From Didymella arachidicola (taxonomy: Eukaryota; Ascomycota; Dothideomycetes; Pleosporales; Didymellaceae): 64,000 nt of DNA. The stretch lies in the NCBI GenBank assembly GCA_016630955.3, contig CM049997.1:124001-188000 (forward strand), written 5' to 3'. This document shows, in pieces, positions 21,740 through 32,580 of the stretch. The notes under the pieces are model-generated. The model was given only the letters and a program-made list of their open reading frames with translations, was not told where the DNA came from and searched no databases. Both the position numbers and the translations under genes were made by a program. How positions within the stretch are numbered: position 1 is the stretch's first letter; each line of letters begins with the position of its first letter.

Positions 21740-22283
21740 ATGCCCGCCGAAGTATCCGACATCAAGCAGTTCATCGAGATCTGTCGCCGCAAGGACGCCC
21801 AGTGTACGTTTTTCCCGCATCGCTGCAGCGCTCTGGAAGGAGAGTTCGGGATCTGGGGTTAAAACCTCGGGCCCTGGGTTCTGATACTTGTGTCTGGCTG
21901 CTGGCGGACGCCGCGAGCGCAATTTTGCGTTTTTCTTTCACAGCAGAGGGCTAATCGATGTGAATAGCCGCGCGCATCAAGAAGAACAAGAAGGTCAACA
22001 ACATCAAGTTCAAGGTCCGCTGCTCGAGGAACGTATACACGCTCGTCCTCAAGGACACCGACAAGGCCGAGAAGCTGAAGCAGTCGCTTCCCCCGGGTAC
22101 GCTTCCCTTTCCTCCCACATCTTCACACATTCACACCACACCACGCTCGCCGCGGCGTCGCGATCGAAACAAGGGAATTGGAATTGGAATTGGAATTGGA
22201 ACTGGGCTAACGGAAATTGTTTAGGTCTTACTATCTCGGACGTCGGCAAGAAGAACCCCAAGGGCAGGCACGCGGCTGTATAA
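21740..22283 (+). CDS. RPL38: 60S ribosomal protein L38
   Basis: Exons 21740-21803, 21968-22096 and 22225-22283 join to 83 aa, close to the 70-80 aa of eukaryotic L38. The sequence runs M-P-A-E-V-S-D-I-K-Q-F, K-F-K-V-R-C-S-R, Y-T-L-V-L-K-D-T-D-K-A-E-K-L-K-Q-S-L-P-P-G-L, all diagnostic. Introns use GTACGT...ATAG and GTACGC...TTAG. L38 sits on the large subunit surface near the L22/L31 area and is essential or near-essential in fungi. Intron 2 carries a hexamer repeat listed separately. Confidence 0.95.
22174..22202 (+). repeat. GGAATT hexamer microsatellite in RPL38 intron 2
   Basis: Four full GGAATT units and a partial fifth lie about 25 nt before the intron 2 acceptor. Length changes here would not alter the protein but would move the branch-site region. 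Confidence 0.85.
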
Positions 22284-22586
22284 GCACTGAGAATGTGTTT
22301 GTGGGGTTAGGATGGTGATGGTGATGGCGTAGGTCTGGCATGGCCGGTGCAATGGCATATGAATTAACAGGGCCCCGAATGGGAGACCACTGGAATGACA
22401 CGCGTCGAACCCATCCGTTTTGTTGAGTGTTGCGTGCAGTGAGTGCATGTGCGGAAGTCATATTTGTGAGCGACGGCTGGGGTGTGCATACAGAGCGAGG
22501 AAGAAGCGCGGTGCGGACTCGTTGCGTCTACTCACGTACCTCCACCCTTCACATTCGCATTCCCATCCGTCCATTTTTTACTCCTA
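22284..22586. other. convergent 3' spacer between RPL38 and the hydrolase gene
   Basis: About 300 bp with no gene. A GATGGTGATGGTGATGG triplet-like run is present near 22310-22328. Confidence 0.5.
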
Positions 22587-23654
22587 TCAACCAGCAGCAG
22601 GCAAATCCCTAATCCCCTTCTCCTCCCCGCCCCGCTTGACCACAAACCTATACTCGTCCTTCCGATCCAAATACACAACCTTCCCCCCCAACCCCGCCCT
22701 CTCCACCTCCCTCTTAAAATCCTCCAGCGGACTAAGAAAAACATCGTAATCATCGTAATGGATCGGAATCGTCAGATCGGGATTAATCAAATGCATGAGT
22801 TCCACGCCTTGCTTTGCGTCCATGGTGACCATGAGCAGGGGCAGGTTGGGGCCGGGGATCGTGGTGCCGCCGAGGTGGATGAGCATGAGGTGGATGTCGA
22901 GGTCCTTGTAACGAGCGGGGATTTCGCGCAGCTCGTCGACCATTAGTGTGTCGCCGGTGATGTAGAGCCTGTAGCCTGTGGAGAAGGTGGAGGTGTCTGG
23001 GGATGAGGGGGAGGAGTAGCCGAGTTCGAGCATCCAGCCGTTTGTTGGGGGGACGGCGCCGAGGAGGTTGTTTGCGATGTTAAGGGGGCCTGGGGGGACG
23101 TGTTTCCCTGGCATGCCTGTTATTTTGAGGCTCGGCGTGCGGTTGTCGGTTGAGAGGGAGGACGAGTGTATGTCGATGATTAGGGACTCCCAGAAGTCCA
23201 GCGCGTGCACGTTGGTGAATGAGTCTGCGCCTTTGGATGTCAGACAGCTGTGGGCGTGCGGCGTCGTGACGATTGGAATGTCCCTCGACAGCTTGTCTTC
23301 GACCAGCCGGTCAAAGTGGTCTTCGTGGTAGTGCGAGAGCAGGATCAGGTCGATGTGCGGCAGCTCTTCGATGTCGATGGCCGGGTTGGTGCGGCGGGTT
23401 GCGTTCACGCCTGGGCCAAGGTGCACGTGGTCGCCGGCGTGCAGGAAGTTCGGGTCTGTGAGGATGCGTAGACCCTCCCATTCTAGGATGGTGGTTGCAG
23501 TGCCGACGAAGAAGAGCGAGGCGTTGGTGGAGGCGGACGAAGCGTTGGACGGGTGCAGCTTTGTTTCTTTGGCATCTGGCAAGGCCGCAGGGACAGACCG
23601 CTGGTCCTTGAGAGGCGCGACTCCGGAGCCGGGGGTCAGCTGGAGATGCTTCAT
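22587..23654 (-). CDS. metallo-beta-lactamase-fold hydrolase (UlaG-like)
   Basis: One exon encodes 355 aa. The zinc signature S-H-Y-H-E-D-H is at about residues 107-113 (H108, H110, D112, H113). A further metal ligand region, Y-I-T-G-D-T, is followed by the C-terminal I-P-I-H-Y-D-D-Y histidine. The N-terminal F-V-G-T-A-T-T-I-L-E-W-E-G-L-R-I-L-T-D-P-N-F strand pair is typical of the UlaG/L-ascorbate-lactonase-like branch. Members hydrolyse lactones, phosphodiesters or related bonds with two zincs; the fungal substrate is not known. There is no signal peptide, so it is probably cytosolic. It is divergent from the GH47 gene. Confidence 0.88.
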   Translation of the reverse strand: MKHLQLTPGSGVAPLKDQRSVPAALPDAKETKLHPSNASSASTNASLFFVGTATTILEWEGLRILTDPNFLHAGDHVHLGPGVNATRRTNPAIDIEELPHIDLILLSHYHEDHFDRLVEDKLSRDIPIVTTPHAHSCLTSKGADSFTNVHALDFWESLIIDIHSSSLSTDNRTPSLKITGMPGKHVPPGPLNIANNLLGAVPPTNGWMLELGYSSPSSPDTSTFSTGYRLYITGDTLMVDELREIPARYKDLDIHLMLIHLGGTTIPGPNLPLLMVTMDAKQGVELMHLINPDLTIPIHYDDYDVFLSPLEDFKREVERAGLGGKVVYLDRKDEYRFVVKRGGEEKGIRDLPAAG

Positions 23655-24349
23655 GGCTTTGGGGATCCTGGATCAGGTAGGTGCGAGTATCTGGGGTCTA
23701 TGCTGTGGCTCAAGCTGGTGAGCTGGGTGTTGATGTCTGCTGGACTTCTGCACGTGCGTGGTAGTATGAATTGTAGAGAGGGAGAAAAGGACAGAAGACG
23801 AAGAAGAGGAAGCGCAACTGCTGGACAAATAGAGGCATGTTCTGAGCCATGTTGGCGATCAATGACGACAGCACGACGTGGTAATAATGATGGTGGTAAT
23901 AATGCGGGCGGGGAGGTGTTGTGGACTTGGATCTGTGCATGGGCAGACATGAATGAATGTCTATTCTGCTTATACTTGGTCTCATCGCTATAGTTAGACG
24001 GTGGTGCAGAGGCTGTGCGGACTCCGCGCGTACGAGCACCGTCAGCCGGTCGGTGGTGAACGGGCTGTGGCGGTCGGTGTTGGAAAACGAGGCTGAGACT
24101 GACTCCCCCGAGATCCGCACGCACATGCCGCACGGGGGACCCCTGCCAGCTGTCTCGATTAGGAATGGAGCTATGTGACACCTGGCGTTGATGGATGCTG
24201 GGGAATATACTTTATGACAGAGACTTGGCTTGAAACCAAAATCCGCCAGAAAGAGAGAGAGAAGATGACCTAGGACCGACCGGTATCTGACTGGCGACTG
24301 GACCCTGAGACGCTACCAGCCCCACGCGTCGCCAACGGTCGCCTCGCCC
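23655..24349. promoter_or_regulatory. divergent promoter region, hydrolase and GH47 genes
   Basis: The stretch of 695 bp between two start codons is G/A-rich near 23775-23835. Several open frames cover it on both strands with no family features. Confidence 0.4.
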
Positions 24350-26486
24350 ATGTACACAACGCGCGACCCGTTCAACCTCCGCAGCAAAGCCTCGCGAGCA
24401 GCCCCGTCCGCGCTCTCGCTCCTCCAGACCGCCGCCGCCCGCACCACGCAGGCCGTCGAGTCGACCGCCCAAGCCCTCCAGGACGCGGACATGAACATTG
24501 AGTCTGCCCAGCGCCGCTTCGAGGAGAATGTCTGGAACAAGGTCACGGGGAACGAGAAGGGCCTGCCAATGTACAAGGACAAGCCGACGGGATACAGCTA
24601 CGGTGGCGGAGGGCGGGGGAAGCGCGCCTTTGTGAGGAGCAAGAAGGGCGCCGTCACCGCCGCGCTGGTGGTGCTGGGCCTGCTGTACTGGCTGTTCGTG
24701 CCGGGCGCCAACCAGACGCCCGCCGCGAGACTGAGCACCGGGTCGCGTTGGTTCGGCGGGAGCGCGGCCACCAAGAAAGACACGCTGTGGAAGACACGGC
24801 GCCAGGAGGTCAGAGATGCCTTCTTACTAAGCTGGAACGCCTACGAGGAGCACGGCTGGGGCTACGACGAGTACCACCCGGTGGCCAAGAACGGCCGCTA
24901 CATGGCCCAGCCCAACGGCATGGGCTGGATCATCGTCGACGCGCTCGACACCATGATGATCATGAACCTGACCAAGGAGCTGAAGCACGCCCGCGAGTGG
25001 GTCTCCACCTCCCTCGACTACGACAAGGACCAGGACGTCAACACCTTCGAGACCACCATCCGCATGCTTGGCGGCCTGTTGTCTGCCCACTACCTGCAGG
25101 AGACGCTGCCGGGACTCAAGCCCGAGAGCTCCAGCGACGACGACCTGTTCCTCGAGAAAGCCACCGATCTTGCAGGCCGTCTCTTGGGCGCCTACGAATC
25201 GCCCTCTGGAGTGCCTTGGGCCAGTGTCCGGCTCAAGGACAGCAAGGGCGAGGCCTCCCATGCCGACGGCGGTGCCTCGTCGACAGCAGAAGCCACCTCG
25301 CTGCAGCTAGAGATGAAGTACCTCGCGTACCTGACAGGCGAGGCCGAATACTGGGAGAAGGCCGAAAAGGTGATGCAAGTCGTCGATGACAACGGTTCCA
25401 AGGACGGTCTGGTGCCCATCTTCATCTACGCCGACCGCGGCACCTTCCGCGGCAACGAGGTCCGTCTCGGCTCGCGCGGCGACAGCTACTACGAGTACCT
25501 CATCAAGCAGTACCTGCAAACCCAAGCGCAAGAACCCATCTACCGCGACATGTGGGACGAGACCCTGCGCGGCGTGAAAAAGCACCTCCTCACCTACACA
25601 AAGGACTCCCACCTGACCGTCCTTGCCGAGCGCCCCGCCGGTCTGGACGGCCACTTGCACCCCAAGATGGACCATCTCGTGTGCTTCATGCCCGGCACCA
25701 TCGCCCTCGCCCAGACCGGCGGTCTCTCCGTATCCGCCGCCTCAAAACAGCCTACATGGGGCAAAGAGCAGGAGGAGAACATGCTTCTCGCCAAAGAGCT
25801 CATGAAGACATGCATGGGCATGTACCGCGCAACTGCATCCGGTCTGTCTCCAGAAATCACACACTTCGAGCTCGACGACGTGCCAAAGATGTACAACACC
25901 AATGTGCTCGCTTCGACCACAGAACTGGAGAAAGACGTCCCTGCCGGCGAAGGCTGGAAGAAAGACTTCATCATCAAGCCCGCAGACGCGCATAACCTCC
26001 AGCGCCCCGAGACCGTCGAGAGTCTGTTCTACATGTGGCGCATCACCGGCGACGATCTGTACCGGGAGTGGGGCTGGGAGATGTTCACCGCGTTCAACAA
26101 CCACACGCGCATCGAGGGCGGCGGGGGATATACCAGCGTCAACGATGTGACGAAAGTCCCACCGCCGAGCAGGGATAACATGGAGAGTTTCTGGCTGGTA
26201 CGTTTTCCTCTCTATCATCACATTTATACGCCTCTGAAGAGGTTACTGACACACACAGGCCGAGACGCTCAAGTACTTCTACCTCCTCTTCGGCCCGGAC
26301 GATGTCCTGCCGCTCGACCAGATCGTGTTGAATACCGAAGCGCATCCCTTCCCGCGCTTTGACGCGTCGAAGAAGCGCTTCAAGACGGGATGGGTTAGAA
26401 TCCCCAGGGATGGGAAGGGCGAGTTGATATTGAAGAAAGACGAGAGTAAGACAAGTGTGAGCGGAGGCGCAACGCAGTCCGTTTAG
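24350..26486 (+). CDS. class I alpha-1,2-mannosidase, glycoside hydrolase family 47
   Basis: Exons 24350-26197 and 26259-26486 (intron GTACGT...ACAG) give 691 aa. The protein is type II: a long cytosolic N-terminus, a membrane helix at about 101-118, then the catalytic (alpha/alpha)7 barrel. Signature pieces are S-W-N-A-Y, N-G-M-G-W-I-I-V-D-A-L-D-T-M, N-T-F-E-T-T-I-R (first catalytic Glu), L-G-S-R-G-D-S-Y-Y-E-Y, L-R/Q-R-P-E-T-V-E-S-L-F-Y and the C-terminal calcium-binding N-T-E-A-H-P-F, which lies in exon 2. Such enzymes trim Man9GlcNAc2 on N-glycoproteins in the ER or early Golgi. Whether this is the ER-type or Golgi-type member cannot be settled by eye; the long N-terminal tail fits fungal ER mannosidase I homologues. 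Residues are GC-rich at third positions, as in highly expressed genes here. Confidence 0.94.
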
Positions 26487-28597
26487 CTGTGATTCAATAT
26501 GTATGCATAGACGCATTGCTGGCGTTCAAGGGCGTGTAGAGTGTTGTATATATATATATATATCTTCAAACTGAGATTAAGTCTCACTCCAGCACAAAAT
26601 GTGTTTTTTTCTGCAATGTGTTCATATATATCAGCATGCATACAATGGGATAGTCGTGGGGGTAGAGATGGCCGAGGTTTGGTCTCTGCCTCGAGGTCAC
26701 CAACCGAGGTGAGCTGAGCCTATATGTTGGTACTGCCACGGTGATCTTCTTGGTCGAGGTTGCAAACGTAGCAAATTATTGTTCTCCTGTTAACGTCTTA
26801 CTAACTCGATGCTTCCAAGGATGCTGCCAAATTGATGACTGGATCTCGAATATCATCGCGCTATTGTACTGGTCGTTTGAAGCACGGACATGTCTGACAT
26901 GGAATCTAACTGTTGACTAGGCGATAGTAACTTAATTTAGAGATGCTAGCTTGTAGAAAGAGCTTTTGTTCGTCTCTTTGTAAATTTCTCAAGGGTTGGT
27001 TTGAACATGTAGCTTTGCACGTTGATAGGGATGGTGTCATATGTCACTCGCTTTCTGTCTGATCTCGAAAGTGGTCAATACCCTCAGGATGAGCATTCAT
27101 TTGGCTCGAGATCTCCTCGTGGATTTATCTCCTTCGTAACGTATGACGAAAATCCGCGCAACGCGTCTCGTATATCTTACTTCGCAGAGCCGCATACAGA
27201 GAGGTACAAGTCGCCCCAGGGAGTGAGGCTCGCTAGTTGCAGGAAGCAGAACACTGCACGTCGCAGGGTCTAGCGATGATCTGACGTTGATGTTTTGCAG
27301 TACTTTTCGATTGCGGCATCTTTGTTCCGCTGCGAGGCACTCCACAAGGCGGGCTTCGCGAAGGTTGTCACAGCGGGTTAGCGTGCCGTGCTCAGCCTTG
27401 ATGCAGGGCGCTGGGGTTGTCTGCTTGCATCACCAACGAGATCGACCACTCACGTCTTCGCACGTGCATTTTCCGAGAGCTGTCTAGTCGGATACCGTAT
27501 CGCATTCGTGAGGAAGGCAAGGGCACTCGACGCAGACTCGAGTTGCGGTCACAGGTGCCGTTGGCGCGATTGCGTGAGCGGGATGTGTAAGTGGCCGAGG
27601 CAAGATCCTGCCATCCATTGGGACGAGGCGGCACTATCACACGTTCGATCTGGAGGACGAACATGTTCAGTGGTGGGCGTGAAGGTCGGCTTTGAGAGGG
27701 AGCCATCGCGTCTACACGGCTGTCGGAAAGTGAAGGCTTAGGAAGGGCTCCCAGAGGCATCTGGAGATGGTTGCCCTCTGGTCCGCACTGACGCCTGCCA
27801 CAACACTTCAATTGACACAACATCTCCAGCACCCATTGCATACTCACCATCGTCATTCCGCAATGACGGCGACGGCAACGACAACATGTGTTCGTACGAC
27901 ATAGCTGCAGGGGTATGTCACATGCGGGTTCTATGCGCGCAGTGCTACAGGCCCACAGCTTCTTTCCCGCAAGGCGCAGTCTTCCAGAAGCCTGCCCCAT
28001 CCATCACACTAAATCACTCATCGGCACTTGGTGCACATCCACCGCATGCCTCAGCTTTTGATTTGACAGCGTCTGGTAGCGGGGAAGTGTACCCGAACGC
28101 CAGGTGAGCACTAGCTTGTCCGTTTTGGCTGACCGGCCGCAGCACCTTGGTGCGTGACCACCACAACGAGCTTGACGCCCTTGTCCGTTGTTGATTCCGA
28201 CACAAATGTTTTCCAGCCGAACTTTTTCTTACACGGGGAGTACACTAATTTACGAATAACGGCCAGCAACGTGATAACGGTGCGCGAGCCTACTCGTTCA
28301 TGAGTCCTGGCGAGTCCTGCGGCCCTACCAGTAAGGCAGACAGGTCCTTGTCAGCCGCATACTGCTCACAGCATGCAGAAGGCAACACGAGAGATGTTAT
28401 AACAATCCAGCCTGTCGCACACATTTTTGCCATCGTTGCCTGACAACAGCTCACACTCTGTTTGGCTACCAACTCCTTCAGAAAGCAATTTTGTCCTCCC
28501 ATGATCCCTCTCCACGAGGGTAGACCAAACACACGACTCAATAGAGTTCCTTCAAACCTTTTTTGAAAGTCTAAAGCAGCTCGGGATCGCCAAAGCC
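26487..28597. other. gene-poor stretch upstream of the Zn2Cys6 regulator
   Basis: About 2.1 kb. The first half is AT-rich with a TA microsatellite. The second half has a 202-codon minus-strand open frame (27392-28000) that is not recognisable, has a skewed Cys/Arg/Ser composition and overlaps + strand frames, so I do not call it. The last few hundred bases probably hold the regulator's promoter and leader. Confidence 0.45.
26547..26563. repeat. TA dinucleotide microsatellite
   Basis: About eight TA units lie just downstream of the GH47 stop codon, in the likely 3' UTR. Confidence 0.85.
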
Positions 28598-30868
28598 ATG
28601 TCATACAACTACACAGGAACACCACTCAAGGAGTGGCAGGACCTTGTCTTGTGGGATGAGGACTCCTACAGCATTCCTTCCACCAACCGAGACAACATCT
28701 ATCTCGGCTATCTTGGGACTGAAGTGTCTGGCACCGAGTCGCCCTATATTATATCGGCACCTCCGTCCAACTATGACGGGCCATCATCTTACGATTACAA
28801 TGTCTCGGCACCACCTTCGATCGTCGGAGAATCCGCGTCATATAACCAGTTCTATGGCACTTCACCAACGGTCTCCTCCACTGCCACATCTCCACTCGTA
28901 GGTCGAGACGATGGTCGATACTTTGGATCGTTTGGAGCCTGCGACAATTTTCTCTCTCCTCTGAGAGAAGCCACCGAGTCACCGCTTATAGATACTACTC
29001 GCGAAAGGATCATCGATTCGACGAGCTCTTTAGCCACGACAGCTGGTCAAGTCTTCAATCCGCACATAGCAAGCTCGTATCAAGCTTTCAGCGGTCGCGA
29101 CATGGTCGCATCTCAGATCCTCACTAGCAATACCGGCACTTGGGCTGAGCCGTCATTTTTCGGCGAGTCGATCGCCGAAGGCGACGAGAACAGTACCTCG
29201 ACCTCGACAGCACCCATCCCAATCATACGAGCCCAATCTCAGGGCACGAACGGATCCTTTGACTCCTACGACCCATTGCGGTACTCGGTCGATCATCGAA
29301 CAAGAGCCATCACCATTCCACAGCCCAGTAGCAGCCGCAGTGCTGGAGCCACACGCTCACGCTTCGCACCGCCCATGCTTTCTACTTCACCCATACAACG
29401 CCGACCACGTAGTAACACTCTATCACGAAGTAGCTCACGCACCGAAAACCGCAAAGCCCGAATGTCGCCGTCTCCAACATCTACACAATCATTCGGTTTT
29501 GTCACTATGCAAATGGACAGCTCGTCCGGCCGGATGGCGGCCTCCACCACCTCAGATGGACCTCAGACAAGGCTTGCTAAAGGTCGCAAAAAGGCCCTTG
29601 ATCCTATGCAACGAAAGGAAGCGGCTCTAATGCGCATCATTGGTTCATGTTCCAACTGCAGGAAGCGTAAAGAGAAGTGCGACTCCGGCACACCTTGCAA
29701 GTCATGCCTCAAGCACTACAAAGGCGACCTAGTCAACCATCCGTGCCGGAACCACGCGCTTGTAAATTTTTCGAGGGCCTTCCTGTCGAATAAGCATGGT
29801 TGGCATCCGACGCAACGGACAATCCAGTCATGCATGCAAAGTCTTGATGTCAAGATATCCACCGACATCACTTATAGGATTCCACTGCATTTTGGCTTTG
29901 GACTGCCCATGTACCTCGACGTTCACCCAGTCGAAACAAGCAACAACCAGCCGGTGGTACATGAGCACCTGGTCTATGCATGGCCCCCCTCGTCGACCGT
30001 ACCAGCAACTCACACACAACCTGTTCTTCCAGCTATTCTCACCGACTGCACGACCGCCAGCCTCGCGCAGAACCTCAACGATCATTTGAAGCATCTTGTC
30101 ATGTCAGAGTTCAAGGCTTTTCCACCGTACTGCTCGCCTCTCCGAATCCTCCACAAGATCTATGTATTTTTCCGGTCTTTACCACAGGATTCTGAATCAG
30201 CACGAGTTCTGCTGCAAGCACTGAAGTTGCTAGTGCTTGTTCATGTCGGCGGTGATATCATCCTTCCCAAGCAGTCAGAGAGCGATTCCCTGAAGCAGCT
30301 TGTAAGCTCAACGCTGGGACTCGCAGACCATTACAGGCCATCGCCATGTCTTATACGCTCTCAGTTTGGCCGTGTCATGCCTCTGTTGGCCGAGAAATTG
30401 ATGAAGGACGTGCTGTCAGCCCTTGACAGGATCCTGTCGAGCCGCAACGGCGAGCACTGGCCTCTCGCTTTAGCAATACTCACCGTCGTCCTGATGACCG
30501 TCGAATCGATCCACTACCACGCTGCAAAACTCCCCTACCACCATGCATACGACGAGGACCGCCCAGCTAGTCCAACAGAAGGACTAGACGCTGACGAGAG
30601 CGCTGTTGAGTCTATGTTGGGCTCCTACAAGGCATGCTTCTCGGCATGCCACACCCGGCTCCGTCCCGACTGGAAAGGCGACCTGAACAGCTTTGCTGGA
30701 AGAGCTACACAGGCCGATCAGTTTGTAAAGAGTGTTCGTGAGGCCGTCGCGAAGCCTGACGTTGAGACGTACCTTCATGGCAAGACAAGCCAGAATGCTT
30801 TCGATGATGAGGACATGAGCTTTTTCTTTGACAGACTGGTTGCTAGACTGTTGCTGTTGGAAGTGTGA
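28598..30868 (+). CDS. Zn(II)2Cys6-type transcription factor
   Basis: A single exon of 756 aa. The zinc cluster C-x2-C-x6-C-x5-C-x2-C-x12-C is at residues 351-383 (C351, C354, C361, C367, C370, C383), with the basic R-K-R-K-E-K between the second and third Cys. The cluster is central rather than N-terminal, and a low-complexity Ser/Thr/Tyr/Pro region fills residues 1-340, including a basic, Ser-rich patch R-S-N-T-L-S-R-S-S-S-R-T. The C-terminal third is helical, without the standard fungal-specific middle homology motif that I can see. It should bind DNA and act in the nucleus; targets are unknown. The larger spacing before the last Cys marks a divergent subgroup found often in Pezizomycotina. 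Confidence 0.88.
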   Translation: MSYNYTGTPLKEWQDLVLWDEDSYSIPSTNRDNIYLGYLGTEVSGTESPYIISAPPSNYDGPSSYDYNVSAPPSIVGESASYNQFYGTSPTVSSTATSPLVGRDDGRYFGSFGACDNFLSPLREATESPLIDTTRERIIDSTSSLATTAGQVFNPHIASSYQAFSGRDMVASQILTSNTGTWAEPSFFGESIAEGDENSTSTSTAPIPIIRAQSQGTNGSFDSYDPLRYSVDHRTRAITIPQPSSSRSAGATRSRFAPPMLSTSPIQRRPRSNTLSRSSSRTENRKARMSPSPTSTQSFGFVTMQMDSSSGRMAASTTSDGPQTRLAKGRKKALDPMQRKEAALMRIIGSCSNCRKRKEKCDSGTPCKSCLKHYKGDLVNHPCRNHALVNFSRAFLSNKHGWHPTQRTIQSCMQSLDVKISTDITYRIPLHFGFGLPMYLDVHPVETSNNQPVVHEHLVYAWPPSSTVPATHTQPVLPAILTDCTTASLAQNLNDHLKHLVMSEFKAFPPYCSPLRILHKIYVFFRSLPQDSESARVLLQALKLLVLVHVGGDIILPKQSESDSLKQLVSSTLGLADHYRPSPCLIRSQFGRVMPLLAEKLMKDVLSALDRILSSRNGEHWPLALAILTVVLMTVESIHYHAAKLPYHHAYDEDRPASPTEGLDADESAVESMLGSYKACFSACHTRLRPDWKGDLNSFAGRATQADQFVKSVREAVAKPDVETYLHGKTSQNAFDDEDMSFFFDRLVARLLLLEV

Positions 30869-31238
30869 GAATTGTATTTCAGAGGAGTAGTTCGATCTCG
30901 CACCGCCTTAGTTTCTCATTTCACGACTTTACGACCGCTACGGCCTAGTCTTTACAGCATCGGCGTTGGGGCCTGACTGAGTTCTTCGTGTTCTTTTCTG
31001 TTCTTAGACTTTTGCTGGTGGCGTATGTTGTATGCTACTGTATGCAGATTATCCCCATAGATACCATGATCATTGCATTCTTCACATATCTCAGATTCTC
31101 TGCATCCATGTCCATTTCTCCCTTCTGCTCCAACCAATCTGCTCCAACCAATCTGCTCCAAACTCCTCGCACAGACTCAGCCGATCAAAGCTCAAGTTCG
31201 CACCATGAACCTAATCTATACGCAGTACCGAATTCCCA
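30869..31238. other. convergent 3' spacer
   Basis: Between the 3' ends of the Zn2Cys6 gene and the acetyltransferase gene. A short direct duplication of a CTGCTCCAAC-type decamer occurs near 31126-31160. No gene is seen. Confidence 0.5.
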
Positions 31239-31955
31239 TCATTTCCGCAACCACGCTCCAAAGATATACAAATCATCTTCCGTCCTCCACTCCCCTCCGA
31301 TAAAGATCTTCTCACCCTTCCACATATACACACCCTTCTCTACCACGCCCTTGTCCGCGAATTTCCGCATAACTTTCACACTCGCCGGGTTTCTTCCATT
31401 CACAATAACACGCATCCAGACCGCATCCCACGGCGCCCAGAAAGCGCTGTTCGCAGGCGATCTAACTGCGTCGAGCACGGCGGAGAGGGACTCGGTTGCG
31501 TATCCGCGGCCCCATGAGGAGGGTAGGAAGGAGTACCCAAGTTCTGTTACGAGAGTCGTGGATTCCTGAGGTTTGGGGATGACGAGGTCAGCGGGCAGGG
31601 GGAGGTTGTGCTCGGACACGGAGAGGATTGAGATTTGGCCGATGAAACGGGGTGGGTCGTCTGGGACTGTTTCGTGGACTGCGTAGACGATTCTGTATGT
31701 TTGTTCTGCGCCCTGCGAGGTGGATCGCGGTGGGTCGATGGTGGTGGTTGAAGGAGCGGGGTCTGGCGTGGAAGGGAGGAAGGCGCTTATTACTTTCTCG
31801 GTGTCCTCGATGGTGTTGCTTGGGGGTCGGATGCTCCAGAATGTTGCTTGTCTGTCGCTGCGCAACTCGTGCATCCATTTCAATTCCTCGCTGTCTCGTT
31901 CGGCGCGGGTTACGAGCGTAAGCTTGAGGCGGGGAGTGATTAGGATGGGCTCCAT
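31239..31955 (-). CDS. GNAT-family N-acetyltransferase
   Basis: One exon of 238 aa starting at the ATG at 31953-31955 (M-E-P-I-L-I-T-P-R-L-K-L). The opening T-P-R-L-x-L-T and the later V-T-E-L-G-Y-S-F-L-P-S-S-W-G-R-G-Y-A-T-E-S-L are diagnostic of RimJ/RimL-like (Acetyltransf_3) GNATs; R-G-Y-A-T is the acetyl-CoA pyrophosphate loop (R-x-x-G-x-G/A variant). The N-P-A-S-V-K-V-M-R-K-F helix also fits. It transfers acetyl from acetyl-CoA to an amine, on a protein or small molecule that cannot be named. A Ser/Pro/Thr-rich insertion between strands 1 and 2 is longer than usual. Confidence 0.9.
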   Translation of the reverse strand: MEPILITPRLKLTLVTRAERDSEELKWMHELRSDRQATFWSIRPPSNTIEDTEKVISAFLPSTPDPAPSTTTIDPPRSTSQGAEQTYRIVYAVHETVPDDPPRFIGQISILSVSEHNLPLPADLVIPKPQESTTLVTELGYSFLPSSWGRGYATESLSAVLDAVRSPANSAFWAPWDAVWMRVIVNGRNPASVKVMRKFADKGVVEKGVYMWKGEKIFIGGEWRTEDDLYIFGAWLRK

Positions 31956-32580
31956 GTTCGGGATAAGTTCTCCAATGGGAGTTTGCTGCAATCGAAAACG
32001 GCGGTTCTGAGTGTATGACTTCTTGTCTTCTTGCGATGCTGAGCTAGCTTTGTAGTCGAGTGCACAAGCCTGAAGGATCAGGCCTTCTACGCCCTATTTA
32101 TCGCATTGCAGCCTAAGTTCGGAAGCACAGATCACTGAAGGGAGCTCACCAGCCATAAAAACGCAATGTTTACATACAGCTTCCTGTTCTAGAAGACTGC
32201 ACGCCCTGTTGCGCGTTGTGTGTGAAGTTGCAATCATCGGCCTGGAAGGGCGTGTTGTTCGTTTCAACAAACGGCCGCGGAGCCCTGACGGCAGCGGTGC
32301 AAGGCCGCACCATTGGAACAGACACATTCGATCAATGCTGCGAGACGAGATCGATATTCTTGTTAACGGGTCAACTCCATCTGCGCCGGAATGAATGAAC
32401 CCCGAGAAGGGAAGGTCCGCACCAGTTGAGCTGTAATGAACTCTGCTTGACTGGTATTCGCATAGTGCCACGGCTAAAAATTCGACGGGAAACAAATATC
32501 CATGAGATTGGTCTGATACTGCATTAGAGTAGAGAAAAGGAAGAGTTATATTCAAAATCTCTTCGAAGTCGGGATATATT
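31956..32580. other. spacer between acetyltransferase and CobW-type genes
   Basis: Holds the acetyltransferase promoter and the 3' flank of the CobW-type GTPase gene. Short overlapping frames only. Confidence 0.5.

Noticed and set aside
24748..25389. 213-codon + strand frame rich in Arg/Pro
   Set aside because: Shifted frame inside the GH47 gene produced by GC-rich third positions.
27392..28000. 202-codon minus-strand open frame
   Set aside because: Cys/Arg/Ser-rich, no domain, overlapped by frames on the other strand; likely chance.
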